Assembly (NCBI RefSeq): GCF_022808695.1
Contig: NZ_JAKZKW010000009.1
Coordinates: 62,001 to 126,000 of the forward strand
Length of the DNA stretch: 64,000 nucleotides
Direction of reading: 5' to 3'
Source: Fundidesulfovibrio soli
GTDB lineage: Bacteria > Desulfobacterota > Desulfovibrionia > Desulfovibrionales > Desulfovibrionaceae
Shown here piece by piece: positions 52,497 through 61,269 of this stretch. Each line of letters starts with the position of its first letter. The stretch's first letter is position 1. The position numbers and the translations under genes were made by a program. Below the pieces are notes generated by a model, which was given only the letters and a program-made list of their open reading frames with translations, had not been told where the DNA came from and did not search any database.

Positions 52497-53795
52497 CTAC
52501 CCTTGAGCCCGGGCGCGGTCGAAGTCCGCGCGGATGTGTTCGAGGATGGTCTTGGCCCTGTCGGAATGGAGGTTGATGGCCTCGAACTCGGGCTCGACGG
52601 TGAGCTTCTGCATGAGGAGCCCGTCCGCCCCGAACCAGAGGGGGATGAGCCCCCCCAGGAAGAAGCCGCGCGCCCGGAGCGCCTCCACGGCGAAAGCCGT
52701 GCCCGGAGCGCCCGTGTTCACGAAAACCTGGATCACGGCCTGGCCCTGGCTGGCCGCGTCCCGGTCCAGCTCCTCCACCCGCGCGGGGAAATCCGCCCCC
52801 ACGGCCAGGACCTGGGCGCGCACCACCTGGGCGAAATCGAAGGCGCGGCTCTCAAGCGAAGTCACCGCGGCGGCGGGAGCGTCCGGGGGGCTGAAGTGGA
52901 TGTCGCGCTCCAGGCGGAAGCCGTCCAGAATGTATTCCAGCTCACGCCGGTAGCACTGCGGCAGGTGCAGGGGCATGCGCCTGTCGCGGTCCACCCGGGC
53001 CCCGAGCAGGCAGCTCACCCGCTGGGCTCCCGCGCCTTCCTTCTCGTAGGCCCCGTCGGGCATGAGGGCCACCTCCAGGCCGCACTCCGAGTAGCTCTGC
53101 TTGTGGACGAGCTTCTGGGTGATGGTGTGCGAGCACACCGCCTCCCCGAAGAACCCCTGGGCCTGGGTCATGGTGCGCGACAGGTTGTCCATCGCCCGGA
53201 TGATCTTGGCGGCCATGAGCGTGTCGCGATACTCGTGGGCCACCATGACCTGCCCGAACTCGAAGAGCGCCTTGTTGGGGGGCGAACTCCGGTAGTAGGC
53301 CCCCTGCCCGGCCACGACTCCCGTTTCCAGGCGGGCGACCACGGTGAGCAGGCTGCCCTCGGCGTTGAGCTCCTCGATGCGCTCCGGGATGTAATAGTCC
53401 TCCACGGGGTAGCGGTCGCCGTAGACGGTGTAGAAGAGCTGGGCCACGCCCTGCCCGTCGCCGGGCCGCAGGGGGCCGATCTCGTAGGCCTTCCCGGGCT
53501 CCACGTTCTTCCAGTTCCGGCGTATGCGGCCGATGTGGCCGTCCTCCGGCCGCCCAGCGTCCAGGTGCGCGCGGATGTGCGCGGCGAAATCATCCAGGGT
53601 GCGCAGCGACAGGGAGTCGCGCTCGCCGATGGTCACCCCGTAGCGGCTCTCCACCGCCAGGGTGAAGGCCGGATAATCCAGGGAGTCCACCCCCTGGCGC
53701 AGCAGCGGCGCATCGGGGCGCACCGCCTCGGCCACGGCCTGGTCCACCCCGGCTTCCACCAGCAGGTCGCGAAGTTCACGCGTCGTCACGTCCAT
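52497..53795 (-). CDS. Acyl carrier protein fused to GNAT-like acyltransferase
   Basis: The N-terminal ~80 residues are an acyl carrier domain: the phosphopantetheine attachment Ser38 is in RQGVDSLDYPAF, with the helix ESRYGVTIGERD after it. Residues about 105-260 resemble a GNAT domain (YEIGPLRPGDGQGVAQLFY, EFGQVMVAHEYRDTLMAAKI, FGEAVCSHTITQKL). The C-terminal ~120 residues (IQVFVNTGAPGTAFAVEALR, GFFLGGLIPLWF) match the final domain of the protein at 45225. The carrier may hold an acyl group made by the adjacent ligase and the GNAT part may pass it to an amine. I know of no characterised protein with this order. It lies 19 bp after the ligase gene. Confidence 0.78.
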   Translation of the reverse strand: MDVTTRELRDLLVEAGVDQAVAEAVRPDAPLLRQGVDSLDYPAFTLAVESRYGVTIGERDSLSLRTLDDFAAHIRAHLDAGRPEDGHIGRIRRNWKNVEPGKAYEIGPLRPGDGQGVAQLFYTVYGDRYPVEDYYIPERIEELNAEGSLLTVVARLETGVVAGQGAYYRSSPPNKALFEFGQVMVAHEYRDTLMAAKIIRAMDNLSRTMTQAQGFFGEAVCSHTITQKLVHKQSYSECGLEVALMPDGAYEKEGAGAQRVSCLLGARVDRDRRMPLHLPQCYRRELEYILDGFRLERDIHFSPPDAPAAAVTSLESRAFDFAQVVRAQVLAVGADFPARVEELDRDAASQGQAVIQVFVNTGAPGTAFAVEALRARGFFLGGLIPLWFGADGLLMQKLTVEPEFEAINLHSDRAKTILEHIRADFDRARAQG

Positions 53796-53814
53796 GAGGC
53801 CCCCTGAAAATGGC

Positions 53815-55299
53815 TCAGCATTGGCGCAGCACGAACCGCTGCACCTTGCCGGTTGCGGTCTTGGGAAGCTCCGGCACGAACTCGAAGCACGCCGGGCACA
53901 TGTGCTCCTGGAGGCGGCCCAGCAGGAACTTGCGCAGCTCGAGAGTCAAGGCTTTGCCCGTCGCCGCGCCGGGCGCGGCCACCACGAAGGCGCAGATCAC
54001 GTCCAGGCCGTTGACGCGTCGCGCTGCGACAGCGCATTCGGCGACTGCCGGATGCCGCAACAGCTCCTCCTCGACCCGCACCGGCGACACCCACTGGCCC
54101 GCGGACTTGAGCATGTCGTCGCTGCGGCCCTGGTGCGCGTAGAATCCGCCCTCCTCCACGAAGACGTCGCCTGTGCGCAGCCAGCCGTCCGCGAGCATGG
54201 TCTCGCGGGTCTTGTCCGGGCGGTTCCAGTATTCCCGGCACAGCCCCTCGCCCCTGACGAGCAGGTGGCCCTGGCTCCCCGGGGGGACGTCCCGCCCCGC
54301 GTCGTCCACGAGCCTGGCCTCGAACCCCTGCACCGTCTGCCCCGCGCTCCCCGGCCTGGAATGCCCCTTCCGGTTGGAGATGAACACGTTGAAGGCTTCG
54401 GTGGAGCCGATGCCCTCCAGGACCTCCCTCCCGGTGATGCGCGCCCACTCCTCGTGGAGGAGCGAAGGCAAGGCTTCGCCCGCGCTGTAGCACAGGCCGG
54501 GGACGCTCTCCTTCATGGCTGGCTCGAAGGCCCTGATCATCGCGTTGTAGAGGGTGGGCACCCCGAAAAACGCCGTCGGCCTGTGCCGGAGCATCAGGTC
54601 GAACACGTCGCAAGGGCCGGGCTTGCCGGGGAAAAGCACCGTGGCCGCCCCGGCGGCCAGGGGCAGGGCGAGGCTGGCGAGCAGGCCGTAGGCGAAGAAG
54701 AGCTTGCTGGAGGAGAGGACCACATCCCGGTCCGTAAGCCCCAGCACGAGGCCCCAGGTCCGCGCCGGGACCAGCAGGTCATCCTGCCGGTGCGGCACGC
54801 CTTTGGGCCGCCCGGTGGAGCCGGAACTGTAGAGCATGAAGCCCGGACGGGCGTCGTCCGCCGGGCGGGGATCGAAAACGGGCGGGAGACCGTCCAGGCC
54901 GGGAGGCCCCATGTCGTCGCAGAGGACGGCCGGGCAACGGCCCTCGGCGGCCTCGAGCGAGGGATGCCCCGGGACGGTGAGCAGGAGCTTCGCGCCGGAA
55001 TCCTCCAGCAGGAAGCCATAGTCCGGCGCATGCAGGGAGGTGTTGACCGGCACGGGGCAAGCCCCGGCGAGCATTGCGCCGAGGAAGGCGCAGACCATGG
55101 CGGGCGTGTCGGGCAGGGACAGCATGACCCTGTCCCCAGGCCGGATGGACCGGGAATCGAGGAAGGAGGCGCACCGCAGGCAACGTCCGGCGAGCTCGCC
55201 GTATGTCAGGGCCGATGACCCGAACCGATACGCCGTCCTGTCCGGGCCGAAAGACATGCCGGATTCCAGCAGAGACCAAGCCGCGTTGCGTCGCCCCAT
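53815..55299 (-). CDS. Acid-activating adenylate-forming ligase, benzoate-CoA ligase-like
   Basis: The 494-residue ANL-superfamily enzyme makes an acyl-adenylate and then a thioester. The P-loop YSSGSTGRPKG is at about 157-167. The A5-like motif is GIGSTEAFNVFISN and the hinge region is RSDDMLKSAGQWV. The C-terminal catalytic Lys485 is in KTATGKVQR. The GSTE and FISN wording is closest to benzoate-CoA ligases. As the first gene of a minus-strand operon with an ACP-GNAT fusion and a Mo hydroxylase, it likely supplies an aryl or acyl group, with either CoA or the carrier domain as acceptor. The 236 bp up to the divergent yceI-like gene would hold both promoters; none is evident. Confidence 0.9.
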   Translation of the reverse strand: MGRRNAAWSLLESGMSFGPDRTAYRFGSSALTYGELAGRCLRCASFLDSRSIRPGDRVMLSLPDTPAMVCAFLGAMLAGACPVPVNTSLHAPDYGFLLEDSGAKLLLTVPGHPSLEAAEGRCPAVLCDDMGPPGLDGLPPVFDPRPADDARPGFMLYSSGSTGRPKGVPHRQDDLLVPARTWGLVLGLTDRDVVLSSSKLFFAYGLLASLALPLAAGAATVLFPGKPGPCDVFDLMLRHRPTAFFGVPTLYNAMIRAFEPAMKESVPGLCYSAGEALPSLLHEEWARITGREVLEGIGSTEAFNVFISNRKGHSRPGSAGQTVQGFEARLVDDAGRDVPPGSQGHLLVRGEGLCREYWNRPDKTRETMLADGWLRTGDVFVEEGGFYAHQGRSDDMLKSAGQWVSPVRVEEELLRHPAVAECAVAARRVNGLDVICAFVVAAPGAATGKALTLELRKFLLGRLQEHMCPACFEFVPELPKTATGKVQRFVLRQC

Positions 55300-55535
55300 G
55301 CGCCCTATCCTTCGTGGACCGGATTCGTTTCAGCCATGGCTCGTCAGGGGAAAGGACCGAATTTCACGTCCGCACATTCAAAAGGGTAGAATGATTAGCC
55401 AACGCAGTCAAACACAGGAAGTGTGGTGGGGCAGGCCGTTATTGGCTATCATCCGCCCGGACCAGGCGGCAGCCCCGGCAACGGCCCGGCCCGCCCGGCC
55501 CCGAGTCGTCATCAACCCGTTCTCCGGAGCACGCC

Positions 55536-56135
55536 ATGAAAACCCGTTCCGCATTGTGTGTGATCTGCATCCTGCTGTGCGCGCTTTCCCAGGCGGAGGC
55601 CGCGCAACCCGCGCGGGAGTTCGTCTTCGACCCGCCCCACTGCGCCATCACCTTCAAGGTCCGCCACATCTTCGTGGAGATACCGGGGCGCTTCGCCGAA
55701 TACGGAGGAACGGTGCGCTTCGACCCCGGGAACCTGGCGGGCAGCGTCTTCGACGTGACGGTCAAGGCCGCCAGCCTGGACACCTTCGTGGACAAGCGCA
55801 ACGAACACCTGCGCAGCCCCGACTTCTTCGATGCGGCCAAGTTCCCCGACATCAGCTTCAAGAGTTCGAAGATCCAACGCGTCTCGGCGCATGAATTCAC
55901 GATGACAGGCACGCTGACCCTCAAGGGCGTCAGCAAGGTGATCACCCTGCCGCTCACCTACCACGGGATGAAAATCCATCCCATGGACCCCAAGGTGGAA
56001 GTGGCGGGCTTTTCGGCCAAGCTGAACATCTTCATGCCGGACTACTCCTTCTGCGACCCCAAATGGAGCGAGATGGGCGTGCTCGGCCAGAACGCCCTGG
56101 TGGAGATCGGCTTCGAGCTGGCGAGCCCCAGGTAG
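55536..56135 (+). CDS. YceI-family periplasmic protein
   Basis: The 199-residue protein has a signal peptide (about 1-22, cleaved after AEA) and a YceI lipocalin-like barrel: FDPPHCAITFKVRHIFVE, GTVRFDPGNL, SFDVTVKAASLDT and FPDISFKSSKI. YceI proteins bind isoprenoid or polyprenyl-like lipids; the ligand here is unknown. It is divergent from the ligase operon and could be regulated with it, but this is only proximity. Confidence 0.9.
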   Translation: MKTRSALCVICILLCALSQAEAAQPAREFVFDPPHCAITFKVRHIFVEIPGRFAEYGGTVRFDPGNLAGSVFDVTVKAASLDTFVDKRNEHLRSPDFFDAAKFPDISFKSSKIQRVSAHEFTMTGTLTLKGVSKVITLPLTYHGMKIHPMDPKVEVAGFSAKLNIFMPDYSFCDPKWSEMGVLGQNALVEIGFELASPR

Positions 56136-56318
56136 CGGGCCGACTCGCACCCGGCGGTCCATCATCAGTTCCTGTCCCTTGAGAACGGCCAGGCTGGCGA
56201 CGCCTTGCGCTTGTGTGTTGTTTGTGTGTAAAAAAGATCGCGACCCTCTTTAAAGCATCCCTGTGTTTCTGTGGGCGGCGTGTCGTTTTGCAATCCTTTT
56301 CCACCAGGAGGACCGTGT

Positions 56319-56744
56319 ATGATGCTCAGAGCTGCGCTGGCGTGTATGTTCACTCTCATCCTCACCACCTCTCTTGCTTTTGCTGGCGGGAAAACCCCTT
56401 CACTTGTCGGGAAATGGGATGTTGAGTCCACAGGCGGGATGATGCTTAACGGAGACAAGGAATCCAAGGAGACGCACTGGACTCATGGGCAGAGCGTCCT
56501 GAAAGGACAGCTCGAGATCATCAGCCAGGACGGCCGTTTTGTGAAAGGGACGTACACGTCGTCCCGTGGCTCTGAAAAGTTCATCGCGATGATCTCCCCT
56601 GACGGCAAATACATGTACGCATCCGATACGGACGGTTTCTTCGATTGCAAGATCGTCGGGAAAGACAGGCTTGAGATAGTCTACCGCCATGTAAAGCCCA
56701 CGGACAGCGTGGTGGCCACCAGCGTAGCCAAGCGGCAGAAATAA
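56319..56744 (+). CDS. Small secreted protein with lipocalin-like pattern
   Basis: The 141-residue product has a signal peptide (about 1-22, cleaved after AFA). The mature part starts KTPSLVGKWDVESTGG and is made of alternating beta-strand segments with a SPDGKYMYASDTDGFF stretch, as in small lipocalin-like or DUF domains. No conserved catalytic residues are visible. AGGAGG lies 8 nt before the ATG; a second ATG directly follows. GC content is lower than in its neighbours. A clear terminator follows. Confidence 0.72.
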   Translation: MMLRAALACMFTLILTTSLAFAGGKTPSLVGKWDVESTGGMMLNGDKESKETHWTHGQSVLKGQLEIISQDGRFVKGTYTSSRGSEKFIAMISPDGKYMYASDTDGFFDCKIVGKDRLEIVYRHVKPTDSVVATSVAKRQK

Positions 56745-56780
56745 TCGGCGCTGTAACTGCAGACCCTCGTCGGAAAATCG

Positions 56781-56819
56781 ATGGGGTTATCCTTTGCCGG
56801 GATAACCCCATTTCATTTT
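56781..56819 (+). terminator. Rho-independent terminator after the small secreted protein gene
   Basis: ATGGGGTTATCC (56781-56792) pairs exactly with GGATAACCCCAT (56800-56811), followed by TTCATTTT. Confidence 0.88.
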
Positions 56820-56909
56820 CTGCCCAGGGCTGCCCGTGCGACAGCGGGATTCCGGGGGCCCCCCGCCCGGCACGCGGCCCCTCCCGCGAGGAGCCGGCCG
56901 CGCTCCCCC

Positions 56910-57905
56910 TTACGGCTCCAGCGCCGCCCGAGGGACATCCGCGATCAGCGCCACCCGGGTGCGGGTTTCCAGGGTGAATTCCGAGAACTCCACCACGTTG
57001 CCCACGGAGGCGTCGGCCAGGTCGTGGATGATGCCGTATTCATCCAGCCGGTAGCTCGTGTGGCGGCCTGAAAGTATCCCCCCTGGGTTGGCCAGCGCCC
57101 CGGCCACCTCCCGCGCGTAGGCCACGGGGTCCTGGAGCCGGCTCCGCAGCCCGTCCAGCTCGGCCTCGAACGACGCCCTGAGCTCCCTGGCCGAGGCCAG
57201 CTTCGCGGCCTCGTCCTCCTTGCCGGAAAACATCCCGCCGATGGATTTCGTGTTGATCTCCAGAATCTTGATCTTGCAGCCCAGCGATTTGGCCTGGTGC
57301 TCACACTCGGCACGGCGGGATTCCAGGTCCAGGAGCATCTCGCCGATCTTGGCGGCGTAGAGGTCCATGAGGGCGGAGACGACGGACTCCGTGAAGGCGT
57401 CGCCGTCCTGGGTCACCAGCGGGCAGCGGTGGGACTCGAAGGTGAGGCCCCGCTGCAGCACGTCCCTCTGGATGACCTCCCCCTGGACCGCGCTGCCGAA
57501 CTGCCCCCGCGCGACGGGCGTGGCCGTGAGCAGGATGCGGGCCGTCTCGCGGGAGGCCTCGCCGAAGAACGCGCGCAGGGCGGCCTGTTCGCGCACGAAG
57601 CCCTGCAGCTGTTCGGCCGAGGTGAACATGGCGTTGACCCGGGGCTCCTTGAAGAAGGCCTCCCTGTTCAGGAGCACCGGCTGGCCGAGGCTGCCCACGA
57701 GGCCGCGCATATGCCCGATGGCCCGCAGGGCCGGCTCCATGAGCGTGTCGGGGCGGACCTCGGCGTGTTTGAGCTGCGGGATCGCCTCGGGCAGCAGCCG
57801 TGTGGCAAGCCTGTAGGCCAGGGCCTCGTCGCCCGAGGACGGCGCGGACAGCGGCGCGGGCGACGAGGCCTGCGGCCGAAACCATTTCAGAAATGTCTGG
57901 AGCAT
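56910..57905 (-). CDS. Hypothetical coiled-coil protein, 331 residues
   Basis: I do not recognise the family. With the ATG at 57905 the protein is soluble, without a signal peptide. It is rich in Ala, Arg and Glu, with long predicted helices (about 40-175) and a charged coiled-coil stretch (about 200-275, ESRRAECEHQAKSLG and SARELRASFEAELDGLRSR). The C-terminus (GIIHDLADASVGNVVEF onward) looks like a small beta domain. A few bases of GGGGG upstream could serve as ribosome-binding site. It stands alone between terminators. Confidence 0.62.
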   Translation of the reverse strand: MLQTFLKWFRPQASSPAPLSAPSSGDEALAYRLATRLLPEAIPQLKHAEVRPDTLMEPALRAIGHMRGLVGSLGQPVLLNREAFFKEPRVNAMFTSAEQLQGFVREQAALRAFFGEASRETARILLTATPVARGQFGSAVQGEVIQRDVLQRGLTFESHRCPLVTQDGDAFTESVVSALMDLYAAKIGEMLLDLESRRAECEHQAKSLGCKIKILEINTKSIGGMFSGKEDEAAKLASARELRASFEAELDGLRSRLQDPVAYAREVAGALANPGGILSGRHTSYRLDEYGIIHDLADASVGNVVEFSEFTLETRTRVALIADVPRAALEP

Positions 57906-58079
57906 GTGACCCCCGCCGGTTTCATGACATTGGGATGAAGAATACCCCAACATCGGTGGGCGTGCCAACCATTTGCCCGATCCGGCCGGGTGCCCGCGCG
58001 GACCCCGCCTTCACGGCCCGGTGGGGCATGGAGGGGGGCCAGGGCGCGGGACGCCGCCCCGCGCCCAGCCCCGGCGAGG

Positions 58080-59066
58080 TCATTTCGCCTTGGGGTAGAT
58101 CACTTTCCAGTCCTGCTGCATGTCCACCACGGTCCAGCCCTTCTCCTTGGCCTCCGCCAGGGCGTTCTCGGCGCCCTTGTCGTAGGCGTATTCACGCTTG
58201 GCGTCGGTATGGCGCACCAGCAGGGCGAGGCGCGCGCCCGGCCCGGCAGTGGTCCATTCGAGCATCTGCTGGTCCCCGTCGGAGTTGCCGAACGCGGCAA
58301 CCGGGCGGCGGCCGATGTGCAGGTTGATGCCCACGGGCTTGCCCGCCTTGTCATCGATCAGGTCGATCTGCGGCAGCCTGACGAGCACAGGGCCGTCCGG
58401 GCGCATCTCGTATTTGGTCTTGGTGCTGCTGCCCACCACCTGCTCGGGCGGGATGCCATAAACCGCCTCGGTCCAGGGGCGCATGAACTCGATGCCCCCG
58501 CCGGAGACGATAAAGGTCTTGAAGCCGTTGGCGCGCATGTAATCCAGCAGTTCGAGCATGGGCTGATAGACCATCTGCGTGTAGAGCATCTTGGTCTGGG
58601 GGTGCCGGGCGGTGGCGATCCAGTCCTTCACGAGCTTCTCGAACTCGGCGATGGTCATGCCCGAGTGGGTGGCCATGACGATGTCGAGGAGGGCCTTGTC
58701 CCCTTCCTGCAGGGCGGTTTTCAGGTCGCCCTTGAGGATGGAGGCGAAGGGCTCCCGGGTTTTCCACTCCGGGTGCTCGGGGGCCAGAGCCTTCACGCGA
58801 TCGATGGCGAAGAACAACTGGAAATAGACCGGCTTTTCGGCCCAGAGGGTGCCGTCGTTGTCAAAGGCGGCGATGCGCTCCTCCATCGGGATGAACGACT
58901 TGGAGTTCCTGTCCGTCACTGTGGCCACGAACCCGGTGATTGCGGACTTGGCCGGGCCGTCGTTCCAGGACGGCAGCGGGTCCGCCGCCTGGGCGAACAC
59001 CAGTTGGGCAGAGGCCAGGGCGAACGCCAGCAGCAATGCGGGCAGGAGCGCGTGCTTGGATCTCAT
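58080..59066 (-). CDS. Secreted HAD-superfamily phosphatase
   Basis: The 328-residue protein has a signal peptide (about 1-27) and then a haloacid-dehalogenase fold. The nucleophile motif is AAFDNDGTLW (Asp69 and Asp71). Motif II is FIVSGGG near residue 185. The acidic motif NSDGDQQMLEW is near 268. The size and the phosphoserine-phosphatase-like cap point to a periplasmic phosphomonoesterase or phosphotransferase. A sulfatase gene lies 175 bp upstream on the same strand, so the pair may release phosphate and sulfate from organic substrates. Confidence 0.88.
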   Translation of the reverse strand: MRSKHALLPALLLAFALASAQLVFAQAADPLPSWNDGPAKSAITGFVATVTDRNSKSFIPMEERIAAFDNDGTLWAEKPVYFQLFFAIDRVKALAPEHPEWKTREPFASILKGDLKTALQEGDKALLDIVMATHSGMTIAEFEKLVKDWIATARHPQTKMLYTQMVYQPMLELLDYMRANGFKTFIVSGGGIEFMRPWTEAVYGIPPEQVVGSSTKTKYEMRPDGPVLVRLPQIDLIDDKAGKPVGINLHIGRRPVAAFGNSDGDQQMLEWTTAGPGARLALLVRHTDAKREYAYDKGAENALAEAKEKGWTVVDMQQDWKVIYPKAK

Positions 59067-59164
59067 GGGGGCCTCCGGGTGGATGTGGTTGATGTGAGCC
59101 GGACGCGGCGGGCCTCAGGGTCGCGGGGGCGGCGGGCCTGCCTCACCGGTCCAGTCTCGAAGAA

Positions 59165-59186
59165 GCCCCCGGCTCTCGCCGGGGGC
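59165..59186 (-). terminator. Stem-loop between sulfatase and phosphatase genes
   Basis: A perfect 9-bp stem, GCCCCCGGC (59165-59173) with GCCGGGGGC (59178-59186), and a TCTC loop. On the minus strand TTCTTCG follows, a weak T-tract. It may terminate or attenuate transcription from the sulfatase gene. Confidence 0.5.
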
Positions 59187-59241
59187 CGCGATTGTTTCAT
59201 GGCTCAGGCAGGTGCGGGCGGGCGGCCCACTTGTTGCCCGC

Positions 59242-60876
59242 CTAGTTGCCGGAAGGCATGGGAAGGGTCACGCCGTTCTTCTTCAACTCCTCACGCGCCC
59301 ACTCCAGGTTCTGGTACTTCGAGATGGTGAGCGGCCCCGTGTAGACCTCGCTCTGCATCTTGCGCGGCGGGTACTGGACGTAGGTCTTCATCAGGTCGGT
59401 GACTTCCTGGTTGAAGGTCACGAGGGTCCAGGTCCTCTCGGTGTAGTTGTTCATGAAGATGTCGTAGCGTTCCTGCGGGTCCTGCCAGAGATCGAAGATC
59501 TGGGGCGCGGTGGCCACGTATTTCTCGGGGCCCTTCCAGCCGAGGTTGGCGTCCACGGCGAGGCCGCCGGTGGCCTGGCCGTCGTCGCCGCGCAGGTTGA
59601 ACACGGCCTTGTAGTTGCCCGCGCGCACCGCGCCGGGGCTCAGCTCGTTCTCGGTGAAGTAGAACCAGCTCTTGCGGGCGGACTTGCCGGTGCCGAAGAG
59701 CATGGGGGACATGTCGAAGCTGTCGAAGATGATGGGCTGGCCCTCGCGGTCCTTCTCGGGGAGCTTGAGCCCGGCCAGGGTGGCGAAGGTGGACATCAGG
59801 TCCAGGCCGCCGACGATGTCGTGGTTCTTGGTGTTGGCCTTGATCTTGCCGGGCATCCAGGCGATGGCCGGGACGCGGTTGCCGCCTTCGCGCACGGTGC
59901 CCTTGGTGCCGCGGAAGGGGGTGTAGCCCGCGTCGGGGTATACGTCCTGCCAGGCGCCGTTGTCGGTGGTGAAGAAGACGATGGTGTTCTTGTCCAGGCC
60001 GAGGGCGCGCAGCTTGTCCATGATGCGCCCGATCCTGGTGTCCAGCTCCACGACGGAGTCGGCGTACTTGCTCTTGGAGAGCGACTTGTGCTCGAACTCG
60101 GGGGCGGGAAGGTTGGGCTGGTGCACCTTCATGAAGTTCACGTTGATGAAGAAGGGCTTGCCGGACTTTTTGGCCTCGTCCAGGAATTCCAGGGCGGCCT
60201 TTTCCACGTAGGAGTCGAAGAAGGGGATGCCCACCACGCCCTTCTCGGGCGTGTTCACGTACTGGCCGTTGATCTTGAAGTCCTCCTTGGGCTTTTCCCC
60301 GGCCTTGCCGGAGAGGGCGCCCTTGGTCACCTTCTGGAACATCTCGCGCAGCTCGGGGGCCATGTCCGGGAACCAGGCGGGGTCGGCGTAGGTGTAGGCG
60401 TTCAAGTGGTACAGGCCCACGTAGCGCATCTCGTCGTAGCCCTGGGCGTTGGGCATCGCGTAGTCGGCCTCGCCCAGGTGCCACTTGCCGGTGAAGTAGG
60501 TCTGGTACCCGGCCTGCTTGAGCACGGAGGCCAGGGTCCACTCGGCGGCGGGCAGGCCGCCGCCCTGGCCCTGGAAGGCCACGGTGGTCATGCCGCTGCG
60601 GTTGGGGATGCGCCCGGTCTGCATGGCGGCGCGGCCCGGAGTGCAGCTGGGCTGGGCGTAGAACGAGAACATGGTCATGCCCTCGCTGGCCAGGCGGTCC
60701 AGGCTGGGGGTGGGCATGCCGCGCCCCTCGCCGCCGCCGTAGACGCCCAGGTCGCCGTATCCCACGTCGTCGCCGACGATCAGGAGGATATTGGGTTTGT
60801 CCGCGGCCAGGGCAGCCCCGGCCAGGCAAAGCAGGGCGGCCAGCGCAGCAGCCGCTCGTTTGATCAGGTGGTTCAT
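59242..60876 (-). CDS. Secreted arylsulfatase (formylglycine-type)
   Basis: The 544-residue protein has a signal peptide (about 1-25). The sulfatase core starts with NILLIVGDDVGYGD (metal-binding Asp36, Asp37). The nucleophile site is SCTPGRAAMQTG, with Cys78, the residue changed to formylglycine by a maturase (FGE or an anaerobic radical SAM enzyme, not seen in this window). GKWHLGE and TTDNGAWQD supply further active-site residues. It hydrolyses sulfate esters in the periplasm. The 393 bp up to treZ (60877-61269) contain no gene and no clear promoter. Confidence 0.93.
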   Translation of the reverse strand: MNHLIKRAAAALAALLCLAGAALAADKPNILLIVGDDVGYGDLGVYGGGEGRGMPTPSLDRLASEGMTMFSFYAQPSCTPGRAAMQTGRIPNRSGMTTVAFQGQGGGLPAAEWTLASVLKQAGYQTYFTGKWHLGEADYAMPNAQGYDEMRYVGLYHLNAYTYADPAWFPDMAPELREMFQKVTKGALSGKAGEKPKEDFKINGQYVNTPEKGVVGIPFFDSYVEKAALEFLDEAKKSGKPFFINVNFMKVHQPNLPAPEFEHKSLSKSKYADSVVELDTRIGRIMDKLRALGLDKNTIVFFTTDNGAWQDVYPDAGYTPFRGTKGTVREGGNRVPAIAWMPGKIKANTKNHDIVGGLDLMSTFATLAGLKLPEKDREGQPIIFDSFDMSPMLFGTGKSARKSWFYFTENELSPGAVRAGNYKAVFNLRGDDGQATGGLAVDANLGWKGPEKYVATAPQIFDLWQDPQERYDIFMNNYTERTWTLVTFNQEVTDLMKTYVQYPPRKMQSEVYTGPLTISKYQNLEWAREELKKNGVTLPMPSGN

Positions 60877-61269
60877 CCGGTAAGGCCTCCTTGTCCCGTT
60901 GAGGCCCGCCCCAAGGAGCGGGTACAGCCGCCTAACGACCTACGACCCGGGACAGCCCGGAACGTCACCTCATCGCCACTACCTGGAGAAATCCATCCTG
61001 GTCAGCCTCTTCGGCCTAATTCAACATGAATATGCACTACCACGTTCCGATATTCCACCAGAAAATTCATACCCTGCTCCCCCTCTCCAGTTGTGGCGCG
61101 AGCAGGCGGGCTCCTCAGCCAGCCTCCGCCACGCAAGGCCATGCTGTCAGGCCGGCCCGATTCTTTTCGCCTCAGACTTGACCTGATTCGAAAATACGTG
61201 GCAACTGAAGGGAATCCCTTTCCATCGACCCCAGATGGAAGGTTGGAGTAAAGCCCTAGTCCCCAGCGG

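Noticed and set aside
59212-61029. 605-codon plus-strand frame opposite the sulfatase
   Set aside because: The sulfatase on the minus strand has all its catalytic motifs; this frame has none.
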